A stretch of DNA of 29,670 bases. Source: a virus. Positions 23,256 through 28,200 of this stretch are shown here, one piece after another; the first letter of the stretch is position 1; each line of letters starts with the position of its first letter. The stretch is from positions 1 through 29,670 of IMG/VR virus record IMGVR_UViG_3300043466_000253; one strand, written 5' to 3'. The notes under the pieces are model-generated. The model was not told the DNA's origin and did not search any database. It was given only the letters and a program-made list of their open reading frames with translations. The position numbers and the translations under genes were made by a program.

Positions 23256-23474
23256 ATGTCGATGTTTAACAAGTTTATTGCTTCGGAACTCAAGATTGGT
23301 ATGAAGAAGAACCACAATGGTGGTGCCTCCGCAAACGGTCGTTCCAAGTCGAAGCCTTCGGCTCGTCCTTCAGTTACCCCGGCCCAGAAGACTGGAATGC
23401 GCCTGAGTGGCCGTCCCGGAGTTCTGCAAGCAGGCGGGGCTTCGCAGGGTGCTACTGGTGGAGGTAAGAAGTAA
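23256..23474 (+). CDS. Small basic low-complexity protein
   Basis: This 72-residue protein starts MSMFNKFIASELKIGMKK and then becomes a disordered Ser/Pro/Gly/Lys-rich chain ending G-G-G-K-K. It starts three bases after the previous stop and its own stop overlaps the next ATG (TAATG). No known domain. Its place in a run of small basic proteins downstream of terminase suggests a shared virion or DNA-binding role, which is only inference. Confidence 0.55.
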   Translation: MSMFNKFIASELKIGMKKNHNGGASANGRSKSKPSARPSVTPAQKTGMRLSGRPGVLQAGGASQGATGGGKK

Positions 23475-23590
23475 TGCCAAAGAAAGTTGTCGAAGCCCTA
23501 GTGCGTAAGGGGATGTCCAAGGACAAGGCTTATGCCGTTGCCTATGGACAGGTCAAGAACCGACTCAAGGTCAAGAAGAAGGCCAAGTGA
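23474..23590 (+). CDS. 38-residue basic protein
   Basis: A very small frame, ATG 23474 to TGA 23588-23590, encodes MPKKVVEALVRKGMSKDKAY followed by A-V-A-Y-G-Q-V-K-N-R-L and a Lys-rich tail. It overlaps both neighbours by stop/start fusion (TAATG before, TGATG after). The segment V-x-x-L-V-x-K-G-M-S-K-x-K-A-Y-A resembles short helix-turn-helix-like phage peptides that I recall from marine viruses. The perfect fit between neighbours, with no other use for these 116 bases, is the main support. Confidence 0.65.
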   Translation: MPKKVVEALVRKGMSKDKAYAVAYGQVKNRLKVKKKAK

Positions 23591-23814
23591 TGTCTGATCG
23601 TGACTACAAAGAAGAATATCAAAAGTACCACGGTACTGAACGATACAAGAAAGACCGGGCTCATCGAAACAAGGTCCGCCGGATGATGATCCGGGAAGGC
23701 AAGGTCCGTAAGGGCGACGGTAAGGATATTGACCACAAGAACGGGAATCCCCGGGATAACCGTAGGTCAAATCTAAGGATCGTCCACCGATCAGTTAACC
23801 GCGCCAAGCACTAG
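23590..23814 (+). CDS. HNH endonuclease-like protein
   Basis: This 74-residue protein has a basic helical front (R-Y-K-K-D-R-A-H-R-N-K-V-R-R) and an HNH-type core: K-G-D-G-K-D-I-D-H-K-N-G-N (41-53), then D-N-R-R-S-N-L-R-I-V-H-R-S (56-68). His49, Asn57/61 and His66 are the expected active-site positions. Small HNH nucleases next to terminase genes often assist packaging or cleavage at genome ends. ATG 23590 overlaps the preceding stop (TGATG); a GTG one codon earlier is an alternative. The short length is normal for minimal phage HNH proteins. Confidence 0.75.
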   Translation: MSDRDYKEEYQKYHGTERYKKDRAHRNKVRRMMIREGKVRKGDGKDIDHKNGNPRDNRRSNLRIVHRSVNRAKH

Positions 23815-23827
23815 AAAGGACCCATCC

Positions 23828-24157
23828 ATGGACATCAAGTGGTCACCCTATGTTATCAAAGTGAGCCCTGTTGAGATGCCCAAGGATGAATTTGGTCAGT
23901 TCTTCTACTACCCTACTCCTGAGATACACATCTCTAAGGACCTTAGAGGTATACCCTACTACAGTACACTAGTACATGAACTACTAGAGATGGTGAATGG
24001 GGTCTATGAACTAGGTCTATCAGAGACTAAGATCAGGATCCTAGAGACATCCCTGATGCAACTGATGTGTCAGAACCCGGATGTCGTGACCAGTCTGGGA
24101 ATGGCATTACAAGGCCCGGGTAGGGCAGAGGCCCCAGAGGTACCCCCCAAGGCTTAA
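23828..24157 (+). CDS. Degenerate metallopeptidase-like small protein (HELLE motif)
   Basis: This 109-residue protein contains Y-S-T-L-V-H-E-L-L-E-M-V-N (45-57), followed by L-S-E-T-K-I-R-I-L-E-T-S-L-M-Q-L. This layout recalls small phage proteins with an HExx(H/E) helix and a second helix supplying a further ligand. The second His of a classical HExxH is Glu54 here, so activity is doubtful. AGAAAGGACCC precedes the ATG. Six of nine leucines between about 23938 and 24065 use CTA, unlike its neighbours, and the DNA is CTAG-rich, suggesting a different history. It is the last gene before the long gene-free region. Confidence 0.6.
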   Translation: MDIKWSPYVIKVSPVEMPKDEFGQFFYYPTPEIHISKDLRGIPYYSTLVHELLEMVNGVYELGLSETKIRILETSLMQLMCQNPDVVTSLGMALQGPGRAEAPEVPPKA

Positions 24158-24167
24158 AAGGTCACAG

Positions 24168-24203
24168 ACGGGCTCCTAGGGGCTGCAAACGGGTGCCTAG
24201 GGG
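24168..24203 (+). repeat. Near-perfect 15-base tandem repeat, 21-base period
   Basis: ACGGGCTCCTAGGGG (24168-24182) and ACGGGTGCCTAGGGG (24189-24203) differ at two positions. It lies just after the last late gene and could belong to a packaging or junction signal. Confidence 0.6.
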
Positions 24204-24436
24204 GTGATGGGGGTAGACGATAGGTGGCTGAAGTGGGGTAGGGCTGATTTTGGGAAAAAAATGTGAAAGGCTTTAATTGATATTTAGTCCGCCCGCTACC
24301 CCCCGTGGGTACCCGTGGCCGCTCGACGATATCCCCACGCTTTGACTAGGTCGGAAACGGGCGCGAGACTTGAACGGATCCAAGGGTGGGCCCATGGTTG
24401 AACCGATGGAATCACGGCGGGATTGTGGAGCGGGTC

Positions 24437-24451
24437 GTCTAGGGTCTAGAC
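24437..24451. repeat. GTCTAG-N3-CTAGAC palindrome, copy 1 (centre GGT)
   Basis: A 15-base interrupted palindrome with 6-base arms. It lies upstream of the first early promoter, about 100 bases before its -35 box. Confidence 0.9.
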
Positions 24452-24500
24452 GCCTGTCCCTCACTCGCCGTTTTCTTATCGGACTCACCCCTAGCACTCT

Positions 24501-24515
24501 GTCTAGACTCTAGAC
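24501..24515. repeat. GTCTAG-N3-CTAGAC palindrome, copy 2 (centre ACT)
   Basis: Same element, 64 bases after copy 1 and 37 bases before the -35 box at 24553, a typical position for an upstream regulatory site. Confidence 0.9.
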
Positions 24516-24552
24516 GCCGGACTCACTCGTGGAAAAAAACTTGCCAATGCGC

Positions 24553-24581
24553 TTGACTTGAGCCGAAGGGTAGGCTATTCT
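24553..24581 (+). promoter_or_regulatory. Sigma70-like early promoter P1
   Basis: TTGACT (24553-24558), 17 bases, TATTCT (24576-24581). It is the first promoter after the presumed genome end and reads into the alanine-rich early gene at 24651. The leader (about 24588-24650) contains TTGTGTC twice (24584 and 24609). Confidence 0.75.
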
Positions 24582-24650
24582 CCTTGTGTCGGGCCACTTC
24601 CGCGTTGGTTGTGTCCCGGCACTCTCAAGGTTCAACGAAAGGAACCAACC

Positions 24651-25268
24651 ATGTCAGGAATCGCTACCACTCTCACCCCCGACGCAACCAAGGCCGACGC
24701 TATGACTGACGCGCAACGGACCGCGCATGAGGCCTTCACCAAGGCGGCTACCAAGGCATCCAAGGGCCTCGCCGCAGTGGGGACCGCCATGGTGTCCGCC
24801 TTGAAGGCGGGGTGTCATGTCGCTCTGTCGCTGGCCCCGCGCACCTACCTTACGCAGGTCCTGACCGCTGCAGGCATGGCCCGTTCATCCGCGGACAGCG
24901 CCGCAGCCATGGCCTTCACGCTCTGGCACGCTCCTGAGGCTGAGGGAATCCCGGCTGAAGGACTCCGGCTGCTGGCCCGTGCTGCCAAGGGCAAGGATCC
25001 GTCGGAAGTGTCGACTGCCATCCGCAACGCCGTCCGTGCGGCTCGTGCCAAGGCACCCATGCGCGCCGATGGCGGTGCGGGCGAGGCATCGGTGGCGGAC
25101 ATTCGCGCCATCGTGGCGGGACCGTCGACCGCCAAGGCACCAGCGCAGGAACTCGCTGATCTGGCCTATCGTCTCGCCAAGCGGGACGCGACCGTGGCCA
25201 AGGCCATGCTCCGGGATGCCGTGGCCATCATGGGAGACCGCGAAACGGAAGACTGCGCCGACGAATGA
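24651..25268 (+). CDS. First early gene: alanine-rich helical protein of unknown function
   Basis: This 205-residue protein starts at ATG 24651, with the early-type site CGAAAGGAA just upstream. The frame extends further 5' to 24558, but that part lies in the promoter and leader. It is very rich in Ala, with amphipathic helices (for example A-H-E-A-F-T-K-A-A-T-K-A-S-K-G-L-A-A-V) and a basic stretch R-N-A-V-R-A-A-R-A-K around 123-132. Codons are almost all G/C-ending, more so than neighbours. No family is recognised. Being first from the genome end, it holds the position of T7 gene 0.3 (anti-restriction), so host takeover or anti-defence is a reasonable guess only. It is closed by a palindrome and a strong terminator. 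Confidence 0.75.
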   Translation: MSGIATTLTPDATKADAMTDAQRTAHEAFTKAATKASKGLAAVGTAMVSALKAGCHVALSLAPRTYLTQVLTAAGMARSSADSAAAMAFTLWHAPEAEGIPAEGLRLLARAAKGKDPSEVSTAIRNAVRAARAKAPMRADGGAGEASVADIRAIVAGPSTAKAPAQELADLAYRLAKRDATVAKAMLRDAVAIMGDRETEDCADE

Positions 25269-25269
25269 T

Positions 25270-25284
25270 GTCTAGACTCTAGAC
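25270..25284. repeat. GTCTAG-N3-CTAGAC palindrome, copy 3 (centre ACT)
   Basis: Same element, starting two bases after the stop codon of the first early gene and about 11 bases before its terminator hairpin. Confidence 0.9.
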
Positions 25285-25295
25285 ACGGGATCGAC

Positions 25296-25330
25296 CCTCG
25301 GCCACCTTCGGGTGGTCGGGGGTTTTTTTA
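25296..25330 (+). terminator. Strong Rho-independent terminator with TTCG loop
   Basis: An 11-bp stem, left arm 25296-25306 (CCTCGGCCACC), loop TTCG (25307-25310), right arm 25311-25321 with G-U pairs, then seven T residues. A further T-rich stretch follows (25331-25347). It isolates the first early gene as its own transcription unit. Confidence 0.9.
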
Positions 25331-25351
25331 TTTTTGCGATTTTTTTTGGGC

Positions 25352-25373
25352 CGCTGTCATCACTACTATCATC
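25352..25373 (+). repeat. 22-base direct repeat, copy A
   Basis: An exact 22-base match to 25435-25456; its core reads TCATCACTACTATCATC. The two copies start 83 bases apart on the same strand. Size and CACTA-CTAT-like core are reminiscent of single-subunit RNA polymerase promoters, but this is only a resemblance. Confidence 0.85.
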
Positions 25374-25434
25374 AGGCCCGGTCGATTCCGGTCGATTCCA
25401 GACCGTCCCGACCCCAGTTCAATCCGGGTTCGTT

Positions 25435-25456
25435 CGCTGTCATCACTACTATCATC
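25435..25456 (+). repeat. 22-base direct repeat, copy B
   Basis: Identical to copy A at 25352-25373 over all 22 bases. Flanking bases differ apart from a G/C-rich segment that follows each copy (AGGCCC after A, GCGGGCC after B). Confidence 0.85.
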
Positions 25457-25514
25457 GCGGGCCGTCCCCATTTAGACACGCCAAGGACCGACCACAGTTG
25501 CTTTGGGTTGCCTG

Positions 25515-25534
25515 TAGTTATACCAGTCGTATCC
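25515..25534. repeat. TAGTTATACC...GTATCC dyad, copy 1
   Basis: Contains ATAC-N5-GTAT inside a conserved frame TAGTTATACC-N4-GTATCC. Two related copies follow at 25580 and 25674. Operator-like. Confidence 0.6.
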
Positions 25535-25557
25535 GTTTCTGTAATCAGAAACAACCT

Positions 25558-25572
25558 GTCTAGGGTCTAGAC
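25558..25572. repeat. GTCTAG-N3-CTAGAC palindrome, copy 4 (centre GGT)
   Basis: Same element, lying between two of the ATAC/GTAT dyads in the gene-free control region, not directly ahead of a gene. Confidence 0.9.
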
Positions 25573-25579
25573 ATCCCTT

Positions 25580-25599
25580 TAGTTATACCCTAGGTATCC
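25580..25599. repeat. TAGTTATACC...GTATCC dyad, copy 2
   Basis: Same frame as copy 1 with centre CTAG, giving ATACC-CTA-GGTAT, the most symmetric of the three. Confidence 0.6.
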
Positions 25600-25621
25600 T
25601 TATAAAGACCTCTATAAGGAT
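25596..25621. repeat. 9-base inverted repeat ATCCTTATA / TATAAGGAT
   Basis: Perfect arms at 25596-25604 and 25613-25621 with an 8-base spacer in AT-rich DNA. There is no T-run after it, so it is not a clear terminator. It could be an operator or an easily opened origin element. Confidence 0.7.
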
Positions 25622-25673
25622 CTATACAGGATTAGAGATAAGACTAGTAGAAGTACTACTGAAGTCAACTCTT

Positions 25674-25692
25674 TAGTTACTCTATGGTATCC
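25674..25692. repeat. TAGTTA...GTATCC dyad, copy 3 (diverged)
   Basis: TAGTTAC then GGTATCC, one base shorter than copies 1 and 2 and less symmetric. Confidence 0.45.
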
Positions 25693-25744
25693 AACCTGTA
25701 GACCCATAGGTAATCCAAAGTTTACCCTCACTATTCTTGGGGTC

Positions 25745-25773
25745 TTGACATGGTCATTCCTTTCTGATACCAT
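25745..25773 (+). promoter_or_regulatory. Sigma70-like early promoter P2 (extended -10)
   Basis: TTGACA (25745-25750), 17 bases, TACCAT (25768-25773), preceded by TGA, which gives the TGn extended -10 motif. It reads into the gene at 25861 after an 80-base leader. Confidence 0.8.
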
Positions 25774-25791
25774 TCCGTTGTTGGAGATTGT

Positions 25792-25804
25792 GTTCATTGT
25801 GAAC
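25792..25804. promoter_or_regulatory. Dyad GTTCA-TTG-TGAAC in the P2 leader
   Basis: A perfect 5-base inverted repeat 18 bases downstream of the -10 box, so near +12 to +24. Operator-like. It is unrelated in sequence to the dyads at the other promoters. Confidence 0.5.
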
Positions 25805-25823
25805 CCACTCTTCAGCACCCTCT

Positions 25824-25838
25824 GTCTAGGGTCTAGAC
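25824..25838. repeat. GTCTAG-N3-CTAGAC palindrome, copy 5 (centre GGT)
   Basis: Same element within the transcribed leader, ending 22 bases before the ATG at 25861 and just ahead of the CGAAAGGAAA ribosome binding site. Confidence 0.92.
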
Positions 25839-25860
25839 AGTTTCCACCGAAAGGAAAGCC

Positions 25861-26220
25861 ATGAAGACTTGGATGAACCTGATTGCCCGTGACCTGTGGG
25901 TTGCCGCTCTGCGCTCCGGGAAGTACAAGCAGGGAACCCGGAAACTGGTCCGGGACACGATTGAGCCGGGTACCTGCGAGTTCTGTGCCCTTGGTGTTCT
26001 CTGCGAGGTGTACTGCGACGAAGTCGAAGACATCAGGAACCGCAACAACCCATTCCGGCGGTCATACGGTGCGATTGAGGCCACGACGATCCCGCCCGCG
26101 GAAGTGCTTGAGTGGGCAGGCATGACTAACGGCTTTACAGATTATGTTGCCCGTGTGAACGATGGCTACGGCTGCAAGTTTGACGAAATCGCTCTGATTG
26201 TCGAACACGCCACCAAGTGA
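25861..26220 (+). CDS. Small conserved phage protein with W-x-x-A-L-R-S-G-x-Y-x-Q-G and C-x-x-C-x-L-G-V-L-C motifs
   Basis: This 119-residue early protein has D-L-W-V-A-A-L-R-S-G-K-Y-K-Q-G (11-25), then C-E-F-C-A-L-G-V-L-C-E-V-Y (39-51). It ends with an N-D-G-Y-G-C-K-F-D-E-I-A segment (100-111). Phage and bacterial proteins with W-x-x-A-L-R-S-G-x-Y-x-Q-G and C-C-L-G-V-L-C have this layout, but no function is established that I know of. The Cys cluster here is C-x2-C-x5-C. The start is set by CGAAAGGAAA before the ATG, downstream of promoter P2 and palindrome copy 5. It probably is a host-takeover or anti-defence protein by position only. Confidence 0.7.
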   Translation: MKTWMNLIARDLWVAALRSGKYKQGTRKLVRDTIEPGTCEFCALGVLCEVYCDEVEDIRNRNNPFRRSYGAIEATTIPPAEVLEWAGMTNGFTDYVARVNDGYGCKFDEIALIVEHATK

Positions 26221-26232
26221 TCTCTGGTCGGT

Positions 26233-26247
26233 GTCTAGGGTCTAGAC
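26233..26247. repeat. GTCTAG-N3-CTAGAC palindrome, copy 6 (centre GGT)
   Basis: Same element between the genes at 25861 and 26295. A degenerate copy follows one base later, forming a tandem pair. Confidence 0.92.
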
Positions 26248-26248
26248 G

Positions 26249-26263
26249 GTCTAGGCCCTAGGC
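26249..26263. repeat. Degenerate GTCTAG-N3-CTAGgC copy (centre GCC)
   Basis: GTCTAGGCCCTAGGC matches the element except for one arm base (A to G). Its centre is 16 bases from that of copy 6, about 1.5 helical turns. Confidence 0.6.
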
Positions 26264-26294
26264 ACCACCAAACTCAACCCGAAAGGAAAGCACC

Positions 26295-26927
26295 ATGAAG
26301 CACTATGTGATCGCCACCGCAATCGTCCTGTCCGTCTTCTTCTTCACCCTGATGGACGCTAGCCCATGGATCACCGTGGGATTCGTCGGGATCTTCACCA
26401 CCATGCTGGTGTTCCATTGTGACCGCCAACAGGAGCGGCAGAACGCCTTGGAGGAGCGCATAGATGAAATGGGGTGGGCTGAAGAGCAGATTGCCCGTCT
26501 GAACAAGGGCGGGCTCATCGGGTCAGGCCCGGGGGAAGAGAATGCGGAGGACCTGATGTCGGCATGGGACACCATGAGCAACGAACTCAAGGCCCTGACC
26601 GCCCCAAGGCGAACCGGATGGGTGGTTGCGTGGATCGACTCGTCGGGACGGGAGTTCAGCCAAACCGTATATGCCACGACGCAACACGAGGCATATGAAG
26701 TCGCCCTCGACTGTTACGCCGAGAGGCGGAATGTTTCACCGTTCCGATACGATGGGGTCTATGTGTTCAGGCTGTACCGCGAAGAGACTGTTCTTCCCTC
26801 AATCCATCAGAGCATCCGGGCCCACAATCCGCCCGAGGCGGACGGAATGCCCGCGCTTGCCGACTTCGCCGCGCAGATGGAATACCTGACCGCCTATCAG
26901 GGAGGCAAGAAGTTCAAGCAACCCTGA
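26295..26927 (+). CDS. Early membrane protein of unknown function
   Basis: This 210-residue protein has two N-terminal hydrophobic segments (about 4-20 and 26-42: YVIATAIVLSVFFFTLM and ITVGFVGIFTTMLVF). A charged coiled-coil-like stretch follows (D-R-Q-Q-E-R-Q-N-A-L-E-E-R-I-D-E-M). Next is a soluble domain with a W-V-V-A-W-I-D-S-S-G-R-E-F-S strand and a Y-E-V-A-L-D-C-Y-A-E helix (about 110-150). The second domain resembles a small alpha/beta fold, but I cannot name it. The likely topology is N-in, hairpin in the inner membrane, soluble domain in the cytoplasm. CGAAAGGAAAG precedes the ATG. No own promoter is seen, so it is co-transcribed from P2. Confidence 0.65.
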   Translation: MKHYVIATAIVLSVFFFTLMDASPWITVGFVGIFTTMLVFHCDRQQERQNALEERIDEMGWAEEQIARLNKGGLIGSGPGEENAEDLMSAWDTMSNELKALTAPRRTGWVVAWIDSSGREFSQTVYATTQHEAYEVALDCYAERRNVSPFRYDGVYVFRLYREETVLPSIHQSIRAHNPPEADGMPALADFAAQMEYLTAYQGGKKFKQP

Positions 26928-26932
26928 GGCCC

Positions 26933-26961
26933 TTGACACGGTCCCCACTTGCTGATATTAT
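26933..26961 (+). promoter_or_regulatory. Sigma70-like early promoter P3
   Basis: TTGACA (26933-26938), 17 bases, TATTAT (26956-26961): the best consensus match in the window. It drives the gene at 27032. Confidence 0.88.
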
Positions 26962-26974
26962 TCCGTAAGTGGGG
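26943..26974. promoter_or_regulatory. Operator-like dyad CCCCACTT / AAGTGGGG across P3
   Basis: Perfect 8-base arms at 26943-26950 and 26967-26974 flank the -10 box. A dimer bound here would block polymerase, so repression is likely. The transcript would start inside the right arm, so an RNA hairpin is not possible. Confidence 0.75.
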
Positions 26975-26998
26975 ATCGTTTCTCCATCAACCCGACCT

Positions 26999-27013
26999 GT
27001 CTAGAGTCTAGAC
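26999..27013. repeat. GTCTAG-N3-CTAGAC palindrome, copy 7 (centre AGT)
   Basis: Same element in the P3 leader, about 30 bases after the predicted start and 18 bases before the ATG at 27032. AGT is the complement of the ACT centre of copies 2 and 3. Confidence 0.92.
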
Positions 27014-27031
27014 ACAACCGAAAGGAAACCC

Positions 27032-27820
27032 ATGCTTACTGTTCTGCCTGTTCTGCAACCAGTTGCCCCCAAGTGGGCAGAAATCTCCGCCGCAGCCAAC
27101 CGCGCCTACGACTATATCGTCGAGTCAGGCAACAACCCGCTGCGTGTCAACTACCACAGCGGTCTACTGACCAAGCCCGGAGCAAACACCAAACTCTCCA
27201 AGGCATCGCCCCTGCCCATTTGGGGGCTGACCTTGGCCCCTGCGGGGGCATCGGGGTACCAGTTGTGCCCGTGGCGTAGCCCGGAATGCGAAGCCGCTTG
27301 CCTTGGCATCACCGCAGGTCGCTCCAAGTTCTCCAATGTGCAGCAAGCCCGGATCAACAAGACGAGATATCTCATGGAGGACCCACTCAACTTCTACTGT
27401 GAACTTTTCCATGAGTTGCAGACACGGGCCCGCCGTGGAGGTCCCTTCGCAATGCGGTGGAATGTCCTATCGGATATCCCCATCGAATCCGTGTGTGCCC
27501 GTGCCCTGAACCTGCCCACGGTCAACTACGACTACACCAAATCGTATCTACGGGCATTGGCCTCGTTGTCCCGGAAGAACTACAGGCTGACCCTGTCTTA
27601 CTCCGGCCACAACTTGGAGGAATGCCTCGACTACTTGGATCGTGGGGGCAATGTCGCCATGGTCTTCAGGGATGTCCCATCGTCGTGGGATCGGTTCCGT
27701 GTGATCAACGGTGACGAATCCGACGCTCGTTGGACCGACCCGCAGGGTTGCATCGTCGGTCTTCGGGCCAAGGGCAACATCAAGGACTCCGTGTTCGTTA
27801 TGAATCGTTCTCGCGTCTAA
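27032..27820 (+). CDS. GP88/DUF7227-like phage protein with Cys cluster, probable barrel fold
   Basis: This 262-residue protein has features I associate with phage GP88/DUF7227-type proteins. G-L-T-L-A-P-A-G-A-S-G (65-75) is followed by a cluster C79-x6-C86-x3-C90 (L-C-P-W-R-S-P-E-C-E-A-A-C-L). Then come regularly spaced strand motifs: M-R-W-N-V-L-S-D-I (141-149), V-N-Y-D-Y-T-K (164-170), Y-R-L-T-L-S-Y-S (184-191) and G-N-V-A-M-V-F (206-212). Strand-helix units of 20-25 residues suggest a TIM-barrel-like enzyme, and the cysteines could bind Fe-S or Zn. Function is unknown. It has its own strong promoter (P3), operator dyad and palindrome copy, so it is individually controlled. Confidence 0.7.
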   Translation: MLTVLPVLQPVAPKWAEISAAANRAYDYIVESGNNPLRVNYHSGLLTKPGANTKLSKASPLPIWGLTLAPAGASGYQLCPWRSPECEAACLGITAGRSKFSNVQQARINKTRYLMEDPLNFYCELFHELQTRARRGGPFAMRWNVLSDIPIESVCARALNLPTVNYDYTKSYLRALASLSRKNYRLTLSYSGHNLEECLDYLDRGGNVAMVFRDVPSSWDRFRVINGDESDARWTDPQGCIVGLRAKGNIKDSVFVMNRSRV

Positions 27821-27855
27821 GACATCTCTCTTCTCTTTTCTGAAAGGAACCCACA

Positions 27856-28161
27856 ATGGGAATGGATCAGACACTAACTGCGTACACCCCGTCCGGAAAC
27901 TTCCAGATGCACTTGAGGAAAGCCTACTGGCTCGACTCATGGCTCCGGGAACGGTGTCCCACGGGCTACAGCAGCGACGGCTGTTGGGCCAACTGCGAGA
28001 TCACCCCGGGACTCGTCATTGAGTTGCGCCGGGCGGTGTGGGATGACTACTACAACGGTGAGTTCAGGGATGGCCCATGCTTGCAAACCATTCAGGCTAT
28101 GGGATGGTTGGAGGCACACGATGCCATGGGCCACACCATCAAGTATCACATGGACTGCTGA
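27856..28161 (+). CDS. Small conserved phage protein (MGMDQTL...YWLDSW type)
   Basis: This 101-residue protein starts MGMDQTLTAYTPSG and has R-K-A-Y-W-L-D-S-W-L (21-30). It looks related to the broad phage family beginning M-G-L-D-M-Y-L with Y-W-R-K-A-N-x-I-H-x-W-F, whose function is unknown. Five cysteines are spread along the chain. TGAAAGGAACCC precedes the ATG. There is no palindrome or promoter in the 35-base gap before it, so it is presumably expressed with the gene at 27032. Confidence 0.62.
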   Translation: MGMDQTLTAYTPSGNFQMHLRKAYWLDSWLRERCPTGYSSDGCWANCEITPGLVIELRRAVWDDYYNGEFRDGPCLQTIQAMGWLEAHDAMGHTIKYHMDC

Positions 28162-28164
28162 ACC

Positions 28165-28179
28165 GTCTAGACCCTAGAC
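28165..28179. repeat. GTCTAG-N3-CTAGAC palindrome, copy 8 (centre ACC, inverted)
   Basis: Same element in the opposite orientation to the GGT copies, four bases after the preceding stop and 21 bases before the ATG at 28201. Confidence 0.92.
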
Positions 28180-28200
28180 ACAACCACGAAAGGAAACGAC

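Larger units (their letters stand above)
24158..24552 (+). other. Gene-free region, probable site of the phage genome ends
   Basis: About 395 bases hold no convincing reading frame. In T7-like phages the terminase genes lie at the right end and the early promoters at the left end. A circularly represented genome would therefore place its terminal repeat or concatemer junction here. The stretch contains a near-repeat (24168-24203), a run of A (24255-24261) beside AT-rich sequence, a GGGTACCC palindrome near 24306 and two GTCTAG-N3-CTAGAC elements. The exact ends cannot be read from sequence alone. Confidence 0.45.
25331..25744 (+). other. Gene-free region rich in repeats and dyads, possible origin or control region
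   Basis: About 410 bases between a strong terminator and a strong promoter have no supported gene. They hold a 22-base direct repeat, GGTCGATTCC twice in tandem (25380-25399), three related ATAC/GTAT dyads, one GTCTAG-N3-CTAGAC element, a 9-base inverted repeat and an AT-rich tract (about 25574-25680). This density of structure suggests a replication origin, a phage-polymerase promoter region, or an operator cluster. The sequence alone does not decide. Confidence 0.5.

Noticed and set aside
24342-24370. TTGACT in the gene-free region as a further early promoter
   Set aside because: The sequence 17 bases downstream is GC-rich with no -10-like hexamer.
24979-25275. A second + frame inside the first early gene
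   Set aside because: Arg/Pro-rich translation of high-GC DNA in the wrong frame, with no ribosome site.
25312-25570. Two + frames (from 25312 and 25334) in the region after the first terminator
   Set aside because: They begin inside the terminator hairpin or its T-run, contain both 22-base repeats in different frames and lack ribosome sites; the DNA looks regulatory.
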